The notes under the pieces are model-generated. The model saw only the letters and a list, made by a program, of their open reading frames with translations, was not told the DNA's origin and searched no databases. A stretch of 64,000 bases of DNA. Source: Beta vulgaris subsp. vulgaris. Its lineage: Eukaryota; Streptophyta; Magnoliopsida; Caryophyllales; Amaranthaceae. Positions within the stretch are counted from its first letter, which is position 1; each line of letters starts with the position of its first letter. Made by a program: the position numbers and the translations under genes. The DNA lies in assembly GCF_026745355.1 (NCBI RefSeq), contig NC_079205.1:3826832-3890831 (forward strand), written 5' to 3'. Positions 33,706 through 44,548 of the stretch are shown here, piece after piece.

Positions 33706-35206
33706 CTTGGGATTCTCCACTTTGAACTGGCAAGTTTGTTGCTCCAACTTTCTTACTTCTTTCGATTGTTGAGTTTATATAAGTTTTCCATCCTTGATTG
33801 ATGTGCCTGCTGGTTTTGAAGGATAGACTTGGATAGACTCTGCGATAGTATTCCTGATAAGTTCCGCGACAAGCTCTTGTAAGTTGTAAAACTTGTAACT
33901 GATAGATACCACAATACCATCTGTGTCGTGATCAGAAGCGCTCTTCCATTATATTGTTCTCTCTTGCTCATCAAGTGTGTGAACATGTATGGGGGTATAT
34001 TGTTTTTGACACATTAACTTCCCTTGATACATAGGCTTTCTAGATAAAACTTCAGAGTAGGTTATAATTTATATCATAAGCCTAATGCTCAAAAAGTTTC
34101 TAGTACTTCTGATGAACGAGAGCGATCAGCTAATCCGCTCAACCAAGAGAATGACAGGACTAATTTTTCACTACGTAATTAGCATGGAGTATGCTTGTAC
34201 CTGGCGATAGCCATAGTCCCCTCGACACTGACAGAAAATTTGCTGTGTGTGGCTGCTGTGTAATTCGACATTGTTACATGCTGTCGTCATTTCTGTTTCT
34301 TTGTTCTCCACTCGTCTTTACACCCACTATCTCCTCCTTAAGAGTGAATATTGCCTGTGAGTCTGTGACTAAGGGAACCTTATAACTTTCTCGCTCATTT
34401 ATGCTTTGTAGTCAGTATGATAATTGAGTCTCCTATATATTCATAGCCTTTCTTCCTTTCCCTTGGCTTGCTGAAGATAGTATATACTTGATTCCTTGCA
34501 GTTCTTGATGATTTTGTTTTTGCAATTCTGAGCAACCATTGTCAGGATCTTGTACAATATACTCCTTGTTTATTATTCTTGACATGCCCTACACAGTCAT
34601 GGAATCATTTTAATGACATGTGTTTCATTATAAAGATTAGAAATATATTGATTATAACCGAATACTTTTGTCTGTAAATGCTGCATATTTGATTCCATCC
34701 ATAAATCGATTTTCTTCCCTATGAGTTCGAGTAAAATTTGTTTTTGATCATCATTTGCTATAGTCTATACTCGTTGTAGCAGATTATATAATGTGTATAT
34801 ATTATATACTATATGTGATAGTAGACTGAGTCTTTCATCGACCCCTATTCTCACTCGTAAATGCACACTATGTCTAATTGTTTTGGATGGCCTCAAATGA
34901 ACTTATTTTTTTTAGCGAAGTCGGATTGGAGTATAACAGATGCAGAAAAAAGATCCACCTCATGAATGATCAGAAAGAATACTGAGCATGTATATTTCTT
35001 GGTTACATGAGTACTTTGTGTTGACTTCTTGATGATCTATATCTAGATAGCTTGTAGCCTGTTGTATCATAGAATATGGAGTTACAGGTATTGGGTTCCT
35101 TTTTTTTTTTTTTTGACAAGACAGGTACTGGGTGAGGCTAAATATTTAACTGTTACTGCCTATAATTCATTGAAAAGCATCAAAAAGTCAAGTTTTCTCT
35201 TGTATA
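33706..35206. other. Downstream of gamma-subunit gene, gene-free
   Basis: Contains the 3' untranslated region and AT-rich sequence, with a poly-T run at 35099-35115. No further exon, terminal repeat or RNA gene is visible. Confidence 0.45.
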
Positions 35207-36128
35207 CCTCCGTTTCACAATAAGTGAAATACTTCCCTTATCTGAAATTAGTGATTGCCACTGGTGCGGGTTGGGTGGGCCGGACCATGGGCCATGGTGG
35301 GCTGGGTTGAAATTTCACGGTCCAGGACCGAATCGTGAAATTCATGGGTAGGGTGGGCTGGTCCGCGGGCTGAAAAATCTTGGCCCACAACGGCCTGTTA
35401 CCGGTTTTCACGGTTCGGGAAGCGGTTCTGGCGGTTCGTGGGTCTAGTGGGCTGCACCAGGTTGGCGTGCCGACATGAGAATTTTTTTTTTCAAAATTAT
35501 TTAATCATTAAAATTATTCATTATTGTTACATAAATTCTTTAAAATGAATTAAAATATATACAATTATTAATATTAATGAATAATTTCATTATTATAAAA
35601 TTTGATTGAATTATGATATATGCAATTTGATTAAAATATATACAATTTGATTAAAATATATACAACTTGATTAAAATATACATAGTTTGGTTCAAAATTT
35701 ACTTGGACTGAGCTGGTCCTTTTCATGGGTCAGCCTGGACCGGTTTCGTAGTTCGGGCTAGGCGGTTTTAGTAGCGGGCTTTAGTGGACTGGACTCAAGA
35801 AGTCTGGCCCACGACCCACCCACCAATTTCACGATTCGAGCTGAGCTGGATCGGACTTTTTGCGGGCTCGGCCCACGAGGTGGGCTGGGCTGGATTGTCC
35901 CGCACTGTTGGCCATCTCTATTTGAAATAGTCACTATGAGTGCAACCAAGCTCTAAATGGTAAAAAAAAGAGTTCACTCTTATTACAAATATGCCACCAC
36001 AAAGCAAGAGGGGATCACAACTTTTGTTTGTTTCACCATTCTATTTTATTATGGTCCCAACTTTCTTTTTATATTCTTTGATAACTCCCTACTTTCTTTA
36101 TGTTTCACTTATTGTGAAACAGAGAAAG
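35207..36128. mobile_element. Stowaway-like MITE interrupted by a hAT element
   Basis: Left end CCTCCGTTTCACAATAAGTG after TA (35205-35206). Right end, reversed, reads CTTTCTCTGTTTCACAATAA, followed by TA (36129-36130). Removing the hAT insertion (672 bp plus one 8-bp duplication) leaves about 240 bp, a usual Stowaway size. Confidence 0.8.
35249..35920. mobile_element. 672-bp non-autonomous hAT element
   Basis: Terminal inverted repeats TAGTGATTGCCA...TGCGGG (left) and CCCGCA...TGGCCATCTCTA (right). Flanking 8-bp duplication TCTGAAAT (35241-35248) and TTTGAAAT (35921-35928), 7 of 8 identical. Both subterminal regions carry many GGGCTGG/CCGGACC/GGTTCG words; the middle is AT-rich with three near-repeats of 'TTGATTAAAATATATAC' around 35629-35685. 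No open frame. Confidence 0.85.
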
Positions 36129-36130
36129 TA

Positions 36131-36847
36131 TATGTTTTTTTTTTTCGAGAGAGTATTTAGAGAATATGTTACATTGTTATGTACCTTACACGTTGAAAAA
36201 TTAGTTGCCGAGCTATTCGCTACAATTTTTGAGGATATCAGGCCAAACTGAGTCACAACTCACAAAGTCACAAGTCACAGTTGCGATGAATATTCTGGCT
36301 ATCCTCATTGAGTTGCATAGCATTCAACATTATACTTTGGCTTATGGTGATCAGGTCACTTGCGTTTTTAATAGATCTTTATTTTGTCTGAGAGACTGAG
36401 AGTGAGTGCAGGGATACATTTCTTTCATCCTTGATGATTATTAAGTCTTCTCTAATCTCTTTTCCTTTGGTAGCTTATGTATGCTAACTGCAGATGCACT
36501 CTAGAAACACAAAACTTTCAACTTTCATGTGCTCATCCCTTCCAGAAAAGAGGCAAATTTCAACTGGCTTTCTATTGCTTAGTGTTTTTTTTTTTGTTTT
36601 TTTTTAAAAATATTATCAAGGTACTATGATTGTTGTCTGAACTCTTTGATCTCTTGGGAGCTACCGAGCTAAGAGTGGGGACCCTAGAGAAGTACTATGT
36701 TTATTGTTTATTGGAGCTACCGCGAAACGAAGTACTTCAATTGAAAAATCATCTTTAGATAGTAAAATTACCCCGTTAAAAAATGAAGGAGGTATATGTA
36801 TAAACTATAAAGTATAAACCTAGTTGAGGGAAATGTATTGGGTTTTG
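36131..36847. other. Gene-free spacer
   Basis: No gene or defined element; contains poly-T (36586-36604). An AAGGAGGTATATG end at about 36785-36797 resembles a Stowaway terminus, but I could not pair it. Confidence 0.35.
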
Positions 36848-37785
36848 CTAAATGACGCTCTATTTTTTTTTTTTTTTGCTATTAAGGTCCTGTATTTTCG
36901 TATAAAAATATGAGGGTCTTTCCTTCTCTTCCCCTCCATTCCCTCACTCATTCTCCTTCCATCCCTCTCCATTCTTCCTCACCTCTTCCATTCCCTCTCA
37001 TCTATCTCTCTCTCTCATCCTTTTCATTTCCTCCATTGAAGAACTACAAGTTTTCAATAGAGGTCCGACAAGTTCACATTTTCTGACGACTTCAAGTTTT
37101 TTTTTACCATCTCGTTATATTACAGGAAAACACTAATGTAATTAACTTTTTTTTTTTTTAATAAAACCGACATAATGTCTTGAAGCTGGCGCTTCAAAAA
37201 AAACTTAGCAAGATGAGGTTTAGTGTAATCATTCTTCATTTCAATCCCTATTTTGACCGATTTTAATGTCGAAAAAGTGTCCAGGCGCCCACCCATATGT
37301 ACAAACGTCTAAATTAAGCGCCCGAACATGTGGTTAGGCGTCTGACCACGAGTACATGCACCTAATTTAGGCGCATGTACCTGTGGTCAGGCGCCTGACC
37401 ACAGGTTCGGGCGCCTAGTTTAGGTACATGACCATTTTTTGACATTTTCAAGACATTATAGTCCCTTTTTTTGTTAATGAATTATAAAATTTCATTCATA
37501 TATAATGCAATAATGTGGTCGGAAAAGTTGCACGTAATGTAAACGGAAAGGTTGTCGGAGGAGTCGTGGCGTGATGATGCCATTCAACCTCCTTCAATGT
37601 GTGATGAGAGAGAGAGAGAGTGACTGAAAAATTGGTCGGATAAGTGGTTGGAGAATTTGGATGATGAGAGAGTGTGAGAGTGAGGAAGTATGAGAATGAG
37701 AAAGAGTGAGAAAATGTATATGAGTATAAATACATAAAAAGTATGTATAGAAGGGGTTAATAAGAAAAAATAGAGCGCTATTTAG
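36848..37785. mobile_element. Foldback or MULE-like element with palindromic core
   Basis: Terminal inverted repeats: left CTAAATGACGCTCTATTTTTT; right, reversed, CTAAATAGCGCTCTATTTTTT (two or three differences). The interior has a pyrimidine-rich block (36905-37050) and a long imperfect inverted repeat at about 37265-37450 with a perfect palindromic core. No target duplication was found. The long ends and lack of coding sequence suggest a Mutator-like or foldback element. Confidence 0.55.
37265..37450. repeat. Long imperfect palindrome with 28-bp perfect core
   Basis: Arms share GCGCCCGAAC.TGTGGT, GTACATG and TCTAAATTA/TAGTTTAGG words in opposite orientation. At 37379-37406 the sequence is a perfect palindrome centred on GGCGCC (each arm is TCAGG preceded by TGTGG). 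The transcript would fold into a strong hairpin, a potential small-RNA precursor. Confidence 0.75.
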
Positions 37786-38848
37786 AAACTCAAAAATATA
37801 TTTGAAAACTGTTATTAACAGACCTTTTTAGGGAGGGTCAAGGGGCACCTTCATGCCATCGGATCTTAGCACATGCACCCCCACCTAGTCCGACTTCAAC
37901 TGACCCCATTTTTATTGTTTGGTTGACTATTGTATTCCTCTAAAGTTGCCTTTATGCACAAAAGTTCTCTTTGTGATTTGTGGACTGTGGTTGTGGAGTT
38001 GGTCTTTCGACTTTCATTATCAACTTAATATGTGGCCCTTTAGAATAAAATAGAGAAGCAATTTGGAACATGAAATCAGCAATGACACCCTTTTGCATGC
38101 TGTAACCATTGCTTATGTCCTTCTAGAATACAACTAGTTATTAAGTCCGGGTTATGCTCTGGATAAAAAATAATTTCATTTATTAATATAATACTTTATG
38201 ATAATAATACTAAATACAATTTAGTCTAGTGGTTTAAGACTTTAGTATATGTACTTGAGGTCCCGGGATCAAACCCTATACTACACAATTTCTAAAAAAA
38301 ATGTATTGTATATGGATTGCATGAACTAAAACTCCCTAGGAAGAGCGCCACGTGACACAATTTCTTATTTATGCACGCCTTTTAATATATTTGTATAGAT
38401 GGTTAAAAAGTTATACAAAATAGTTTTAAGTCATGAGAAATTTAATCTGACGGTTTAATAGACCGTCTTAATATTTAAATATTGTATTTTTTCAAATAAT
38501 TTTTTCATTTTTAGATTATGAAAATATTAATTCAAAAATATTGTCAGAACTTCTTTACATGAACCAATTAGGTTATTGATGAAAAGTTGGTTGTGTTGAT
38601 TATACTAAACATTATGAAGAAAGTTGCAAATTTTGTCGAGCCATTTCTTTAGGGTTGACAATTAGATGAAAAATAATAGAAGTCTTTGGACATTGATGCA
38701 TTAACTTTTAGTATATTGTATTGGTAAATGCGATTATATCAATTAATCTATACCTATTTCTATATTTATGTACTATATAATTAAAACGTATGGGCAAGCA
38801 TTGTATGTCGTCACCACGTGACACGTGTCATCCCATCTCATATGTTGG
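37786..38848. other. Gene-free AT-rich spacer with one SINE-like stretch
   Basis: Apart from the possible SINE at about 38219-38345, nothing identifiable. Confidence 0.35.
38219..38345 (+). repeat. Possible tRNA-derived SINE
   Basis: 'TAGTCTAGTGGTTTAAGAC' resembles a pol III A box and 'GGTCCCGGGATCAAACCC', 28 bp on, resembles a B box; an A-rich stretch follows. This layout matches plant SINE heads. Target duplications not found. Confidence 0.4.
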
Positions 38849-39116
38849 TGTGCAAGCAGGGCCGTCTTAAACATTTTGAAGGCCCTGTTCTAATCTTAGG
38901 ATTAGGCCCTTAGTATAATTTTTTTTGCAACTTATATGATGAAAAACTTTTATAATATTACAATTATATATTTATGTTCTTGCAAATTGAAAAATCAAAA
39001 TCTCAAACTCATATAAAATCGTATATAACAACTCAATATAGAACCAAGTTATTAATAATGTTCTACTTAATTACAAAGATAACATTAATACTTTTCTACC
39101 TCACCCTGAAAAGGTA

Positions 39117-39366
39117 CTTCATCCGTTTCGAAATAGATGCAACAAATAATTTACTTATACGCATGTCGAGACGTTATGTTAACCACAAATATCTACAATT
39201 ACAAAGAAGTAAAAATTATAAAAATTACATTTTATGAAAGTACGTCACGAGACGAATCTAACAAGATCCCACTTGACTATATTTTTCATTTTGTAGAAAT
39301 TACAAATCTCAGTCAAACTGAATAGAGAAAAGTGGAATTGTTGCATTTAATTCAGAACGGAGGAAG
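39117..39366. mobile_element. Stowaway-like MITE nested in hAT element
   Basis: 250 bp between TA duplications (39115-39116 and 39367-39368). Left end CTTCATCCGTTTCGAAATAG; right end reversed CTTCCTCCGTTCTGAATTAA; both are followed by ATGCAAC. Typical of the plant Stowaway/Tc1-mariner group. Confidence 0.85.
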
Positions 39367-39555
39367 TAAAAAGAAAAAAAGATTTATGTGATAATTTGAT
39401 GAAGTATATGAACCTGTTAAAGAATTGAAAAAAAAAAGTAAAGAAAAAAGTGGAGAAGTAAGAAATGTTGAGAAGATGAGTGGAACTCATGCTCAGATTC
39501 CAATAATATACCAAAAAGAATTTAAAAAAAAAGAGTAAAGGAAATAAGTAAGAAA

Positions 39556-39637
39556 TGTTGGAGACATGAGTCGAACCTGCGCGCTCAAGACTCCATTCTT
39601 TGAGTAATAAAACCAAAGACCACTCTGCCAACCTGCA
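39556..39637 (-). other. Degenerate tRNA-Leu/Ser-like stretch
   Basis: Minus strand: GGTTGGCAGAGTGGTC (A-box/D-arm like) and 45-50 bp later GCAGGTTCGACTCATG (B-box/T-arm like, GGTTCGA). Spacing suits a long-variable-arm tRNA. The acceptor stem does not pair, so it is a decayed tRNA or a tRNA-derived SINE head carried within the hAT element. Confidence 0.4.
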
Positions 39638-39763
39638 TAGTTGATTTATTATGCGCCATAAATGTATTATATTCTTTATCTTTCAGATTTGGGGCCCTAA
39701 GAAATTGGGGGCCCTGTACTATTGGGCTGTTTGCACAGCCTAATAGTCGTCCCTGTGTGCAAG

Positions 39764-40467
39764 CATTGTATAATTGACATGACATTCTCCCTTAAAAATA
39801 ATTTAAAGATGAGCATAAGAAGTCTTGATCATGTGACTTCTTACTTCATAATATTATGATCTTGGTACATGTAACATTCTAATTCCAACCATTAACTCTT
39901 TATACCTTATTGATTCAAATCAAGAAAAAATTTCAAATGACCCTTACAATCTATTATTGTTATGTACAATGTGGGGAGGAAATATAGGCGAACAAGTAAC
40001 CACATGTTCCTCATTCTCCTTAAGCACTAATATGGCGTCATGTCATTTGTAATTTTACATTTATTTAAAATATTAAAGTTTTGAATACATGCATAACCTC
40101 AAGTATGGAAGAAAAGTATCATCTCATTACTTCTTTTATCAATATCAATGACGATGATACTTGAAACCAAGCGTTTAGCTAATGCTTCGAATGCATATTA
40201 TGAATAACTTGACTTATTTTCATTTCTACTACTGACATGACATTCCCCTACCCTATTACTCTGTTTTAGTGATCTTATCAAACAACTTATTCTTTTAAAA
40301 GAACAATTAAAAAATAACTCGAAGAATTGTCCGCATATAAAAACTAGTTATTTTTATTTCAAAACACTTAACTCGTTAGGTGTGTATAATATTATTTACA
40401 TAGCTCTCAACTTTTTAGTACCTTCTCAACTTATGACATTTAAAACGAAATATAACTTTTCTCATTG
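39764..40467. other. Gene-free AT-rich spacer
   Basis: No gene, repeat pair or RNA gene seen between the two hAT elements. Confidence 0.4.
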
Positions 40468-40475
40468 CTTAGAAA
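40468..40475. repeat. Left 8-bp target duplication of large hAT
   Basis: CTTAGAAA, identical to 44541-44548 on the other side of the element. Confidence 0.92.
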
Positions 40476-41171
40476 TAGAGGTGTTCACTAGGCCGGATGC
40501 CCAATGGCAGCCCGAGCCCAACCCATCAATAAAAGGGTTAGGGTTGTTTTTTTTAGTTTTTGAATGGGTTACAGATGGGTTATTTATTAGTAGGGCTGGG
40601 TAAAGGCTTTTAAGGATTTTAAATGGGCTTTAAAGGGTTTAGAATGGGTACCCATTCTTTTTTATTTTTCAATTCCACTTTCTATTTCTTTCTCCTAATA
40701 ACTCACGTCTATTTCATTTCTTTCATTTTCTCTCTCCTAAAACCCTAAATCCCTCTTTCAATTTCGATTTTTGTCCCTTTTATTTTCCCCAATTTTTCCC
40801 CAAATCATAAACCCTAAAATTCTCTCTCCTCTTCTTTTCTCTGATTTTTTTTTCGTTCCTCAAATTTATGCAAGTCTAACCCTAAATACGAATTTCTGTT
40901 TCTTATGAAGATTAAAATGATTCAGAAAAGCTGAATTTCTGTTTTTCGCCATCAAAGGTACGTACATCTCATTTCTTGTTTATAATTTGAGTTTTTTTAA
41001 GGGGATAATCTTTGTTTTTTTTCGTGTAATTATGTCTATTTTATTTTGACTTGCTTTTTTTACAGGGTTTTACTTCACTATCTTAGATCTGCTGCTCACT
41101 ATATTTTTCATCGTTTGTGAAAATGTTCATTTCATTTTGTTTTTCCGTGAGTTGATTTTAGTATTGGATCG

Positions 41172-41275
41172 AAATTATGTTATAGTAGCAGCAATTTCTG
41201 CTACAGCTCAATAAAAGCTAATTCCTCCAACTTATGTTACAGTAGCAGCAATTTCTGCTACAGCTCAATAAACAG
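41172..41275. repeat. 57-bp direct repeat in hAT leader
   Basis: Two copies of a unit containing TGTTA(T/C)AGTAGCAGCAAT and TTCTGCTACAGCTCAATAAA lie head to tail in the region before the transposase start, probably within its leader or leader intron. Confidence 0.7.
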
Positions 41276-41727
41276 CAAACATGTGGTAGGAAATCAGTTT
41301 GTTGATTCTTGGACAAGTGAGCTTTAATGAAGCTTAAATGGTAGGAAAAAAAAATTCATTAACAGCATTTGAGCACACTCCGAATCGCAATCAAACAATT
41401 TTCTGGGATTAGATGATTTATCTGGTGTTAGATTATTATGATTTTAAATTGTAGATTGTAATGTGAATAATAAATCATTGGGTGCCAGATGTTATGATTT
41501 GTGTTGTTGATGTGAATATGGTATCTGTTATGTTTTATTTGTTGCACTAGACAGTTATATTTGATATGCGATTTCGACTTAATAATGTGCTATAGGTAAT
41601 ATTTGTAGCTTTAATTTGTTATACTTGCTGTAAGTCTCGATTCTAAGAAATGCTACTAAATCTTACTCTCCTGGTGGTATTTGTTATAGTATGCACTAAC
41701 TCATGTTTTATGGATTTGTAGATCGAT

Positions 41728-43701
41728 ATGGACAGTGAACCATTGTCAAGGCCAACAGAGGATGGATATAGCGAGTATTCTGGTCCGGCACCCAAGAGGA
41801 AGAAGACATCGAAGGTGTGGCTTGAGTTAGTTGAAGGGATGAATGAAAAAGGTGAGAGAATAGCTACTTGTATTCATTGTAAACTTGGCTTAGCTGCTGG
41901 CCCTAATAGTGGAACATCTCATTTAAAGCGTCATCTATTGGAAAGTTGTTCGTTAAGACCTCTTGGACTTGCACTTGGGGAGGGGGTACTAGTAGAGAAG
42001 AGGGTGAATTTGTGTTTGATATGAATGAGCTAAGAAAAGAAATTTTACTCTATATTGTGGAAGGGGCTCATCCTTTTTCAACAGTTGAAGAAAAAGGTTT
42101 CCGACGGATGATGTCTAAAGCAACCCCTCATTTTAAGACATGTAGTCGAGCTACCATCACTAGAGATCTTTTTTCATTATATTACTGTGATAGGGAGAAA
42201 GTAAAAAATATGTTAGTGAATGCTCCTGGCCGAATTTGTTTTACTACTGACAATTGGAGATCATCACATACTTGGCAACATTATATTTGCATTACGGCTC
42301 ACTTTGTTGATTGTAATTGGAAATTACACAAGTTGATTCTTAGGTTTAGAGGCCTTTCACCCCCTATGATGGACAAAGCATTTCTGAGGAGATTTTCATG
42401 TTTTTAATTCAATGGAAAATAGAGCACAAAGTGTTAAGTGTGACAGTGGATAATGCTACTTATAACGATACAATGATTAGTCATTTGAAAACTCGTCTTT
42501 TCTTAAGGGGATTGTTGTTTAGTGATGGATCTTTTCTGCATATTAGATGTTGTGCACACATTATTAATTTGATTGTTCAATCTGGTTTGGATGTTATTGC
42601 AAGCATCTTAGACAACATTAGGAACTTAGTGAAAATGGTCACAAGATCTTCATCGAGAAGTAAAGAATTTTATGACACTGCTCAAAAGAACTTTGATTTG
42701 GATGTTAAGAGGAAACTTAATTTGGATATGAAAGTTCGTTGGAATTCCACTTTTAAGATGCTTGATAACATACTCTATTACAAGGATGTGTTTATTCATT
42801 TGGGGTCGGTTAGCTCTAATTTCAAGTTTTATGTGCCTCGAGAGTCGGAATGGGAAAACTTGTTTGTTTTTCACCGGTTCTTAAATATTTTCTATGATGT
42901 CACTTGTATGTTTTCGGCTGTTAATTCCCCGACCTCCAATTTGTACTTCAAGGGGGCGTGGATGGCTCACCGTTGCTTGATTGAGACGGCAAAAGGCCCA
43001 CATATTTTTCTATCTAGTGCAGTGGAACCTATGTTAGTGAAGTTTGACAAGTACTGGTCCGAGTATAATGTGATCCTATCTTGTGCGGCCGTTCTTGACC
43101 CTAGATTTAAAATAAAGTTTGTGGAATATTGTTTGGTAAAGTTGTTTGGTGAAGAGGATGGTATGATACAAGTAGGAGAAATCTTAACTACTTTGAAAAC
43201 TTTGTATAACGAATATAAATTGCAATCATCATTTCTCCTATTGTTGCTCCTTCTCCTCCTAGTAGTGGGTTAGGCCAAAACTATTTTGAGGATTACAATA
43301 GTTACAATCCAAGAAGTATTAGTACGCAAATTGGAAAGTCACAACTTGATGTATATTTGGAGGATGAGGCACTTGACATGAACTCGGAATTGGATGTATT
43401 GGAATTTTGGCATCAAAATGCAATTCGATTTCCGGAGCTTTCAAAAATGGCAAGAGATCTACTAACAATTCCGGTTAGTACAGTAGCTTCTGAATCGGCT
43501 TTTAGCCTTGGAGGGAAAATTATATCTCCTACTAGGAGTTCATTGAAGCCAAAGACTGTGCAAGCACTAGTGTGTGTCCAAGATTGGCGCCGTGATGAGC
43601 ATGGTATTTCTGTAGACTTGGAGTCTGACCCATATTCTTGTGACGAGGATTTAAATGAAGAAGAGGATGATGAGGATGATGATACTAGCCTTTTCCATTA
43701 G
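41728..43701 (+). pseudogene. hAT transposase, three single-base frame breaks
   Basis: Start at 41728, just after a good splice acceptor (TTTGTAG, 41715-41721). Domains in order: BED zinc finger (KVWLELVEG...TCIHC...SHLKRHLLESC, 41812-41950); the catalytic start FTTDNWRS (about 42239-42262, first Asp); the CCAH-IINLIVQSGL motif (about 42548-42590); VRWNSTFKML (about 42734-42763); and the C-terminal hAT dimerisation region (FWHQNA, FPELSKMARDLLTIPVSTVASESAFSLGG..., 43404-43525). Frames change at about 41975-41985 (G-run), about 42358-42365 (C-run) and about 43225-43240 (CATTTCTCC). Each is a one-base indel at or near a homopolymer; otherwise the protein is intact and shows no premature stop, so the damage is recent or artificial. 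Confidence 0.9.
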
Positions 43702-44002
43702 GTAAATTTCTCTTAAGTCTTGAATACATTTCTCTAGTCTTCAATAACTTTTTTTGTGTGAATGTAGAAATATCTGATTTATACTATGCTTCCAATATGT
43801 TTGAAGTCCACAAAATAATTCTCTGATTTTTGATAGAGAACGAGAAATCGAGTGGAGATGAAGGGATTATGAAGGCGAATGAGCGTGGAGAAATGGGTGC
43901 TGTTGTTGTTTCTCTGATTTTAGATGTATTGGTATTTCCTTTTAAGTTTGTGGAGTTCTTTATGCCAAGTTAGTGTCTGATTTTAGTGCAAATTTTATAC
44001 AG

Positions 44003-44161
44003 GTGGTTGAAAGTGAAGGAAAGAACTTAGAAGTTGCTGTGATGACGAAAGCAGGTCTGCGTCAGCTTGAGGAATTTGAGATTGATGCCATTGTTGCAGA
44101 GATTGAAGCAGAGAAGGCAGCAGTTGAGGCTGCAAAGAAAGCTCCTGCTAGTTCATGTTAA
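44003..44161 (+). pseudogene. Captured last exon of 20S proteasome alpha-4 subunit gene
   Basis: An acceptor (TTTTATACAG) leads into an open exon of 52 codons ending in TAA. The peptide runs VVESEGKNLEVAVMTK, then GLRQLEE.EIDAIVAEIEAEKAA.EAAKK. This is the C-terminal part of the 20S proteasome alpha type-7/alpha-4 subunit (plant PAD, human PSMA7, which has the matching EVVQSGGKNIELAVM segment). Only this exon and apparently its 3' untranslated region are present; the upstream exons are replaced by transposon sequence. It lies inside the hAT terminal repeats, so it was captured. It may be an in-frame fusion partner only if spliced from upstream sequence. Confidence 0.85.
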
Positions 44162-44540
44162 CTTGCAGACTTTTGTTCTAGGCTGTTCACTTAGTGTATT
44201 AATGCTTTCCAATTCCAGCTTTGTTTAGACTAAACATTGAAGTGTTGCAAATCAGACTTGGATTTCATTTGTGCTGTTAGTAGACATATAATATATGTGA
44301 TACCATTGAAGTAGCTACTAATCAATCGGTGATTGCCTGATTTTGCTTCATTATGATTGGTAAAAGTATGTTCTTGCTGCTGTTGGTCTGACATTTTACA
44401 TTTTAAGATGAGTTGGTAAAAGTATGTTCTTACGGAAATAATGGGCTGGGCCGGGCCGGGTCTCGTGGGCTTAAGCCCGGCCCGGCCCGATGTTGTTTTG
44501 ACCATAGCCCGGCCCGAACCCGGCCCGATGAACACCTCTA

Positions 44541-44548
44541 CTTAGAAA
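44541..44548. repeat. Right 8-bp target duplication of large hAT
   Basis: CTTAGAAA immediately follows the right terminal repeat and equals 40468-40475. Confidence 0.92.

Larger units (their letters stand above)
38857..39755. mobile_element. 899-bp hAT element with CAGGG termini, containing a Stowaway
   Basis: Terminal inverted repeats CAGGGCCGTC (left) and GTCGTCCCTG (right, reversed CAGGGACGAC), flanked by a perfect 8-bp duplication TGTGCAAG (38849-38856 and 39756-39763). Near both ends lie GGCCCT words (GAAGGCCCTG; GGGGCCCTAAG and GGGGGCCCTG). It has no transposase. A Stowaway MITE (39117-39366) is nested inside and a tRNA-like stretch lies on its minus strand. It is a different hAT lineage from the TAG-ended ones in this window. 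Confidence 0.88.
40476..44540 (+). mobile_element. 4.1-kb hAT (Ac-like) transposon with captured host exon
   Basis: Terminal inverted repeats TAGAGGTGTTCA (left) and TGAACACCTCTA (right), perfect over 12 bp, flanked by a perfect 8-bp duplication CTTAGAAA. The right subterminal region has tandem GGGCCGGGCC/GCCCGGCCC words; the left has GCCCGAGCCC. It carries a transposase gene (41728-43701) with three frame breaks, and after it a terminal exon of a proteasome alpha-4 gene (44003-44161). The clean target duplication implies a recent insertion. With the frame breaks it would need transposase from elsewhere, unless they are sequence errors. Confidence 0.95.

Noticed and set aside
36905..37050. 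Pyrimidine-rich block as a promoter leader for a gene
   Set aside because: No open frame follows and it lies inside the terminal repeats of a non-coding element.
39347..39631. 94-codon Phe-rich minus-strand frame
   Set aside because: It covers a MITE end and A-runs inside a hAT element; the composition reflects poly-A on the plus strand.
44230..44535. 101-codon minus-strand frame at the right end of the large hAT
   Set aside because: It overlaps the GGGCC subterminal repeats and terminal repeat of the transposon.
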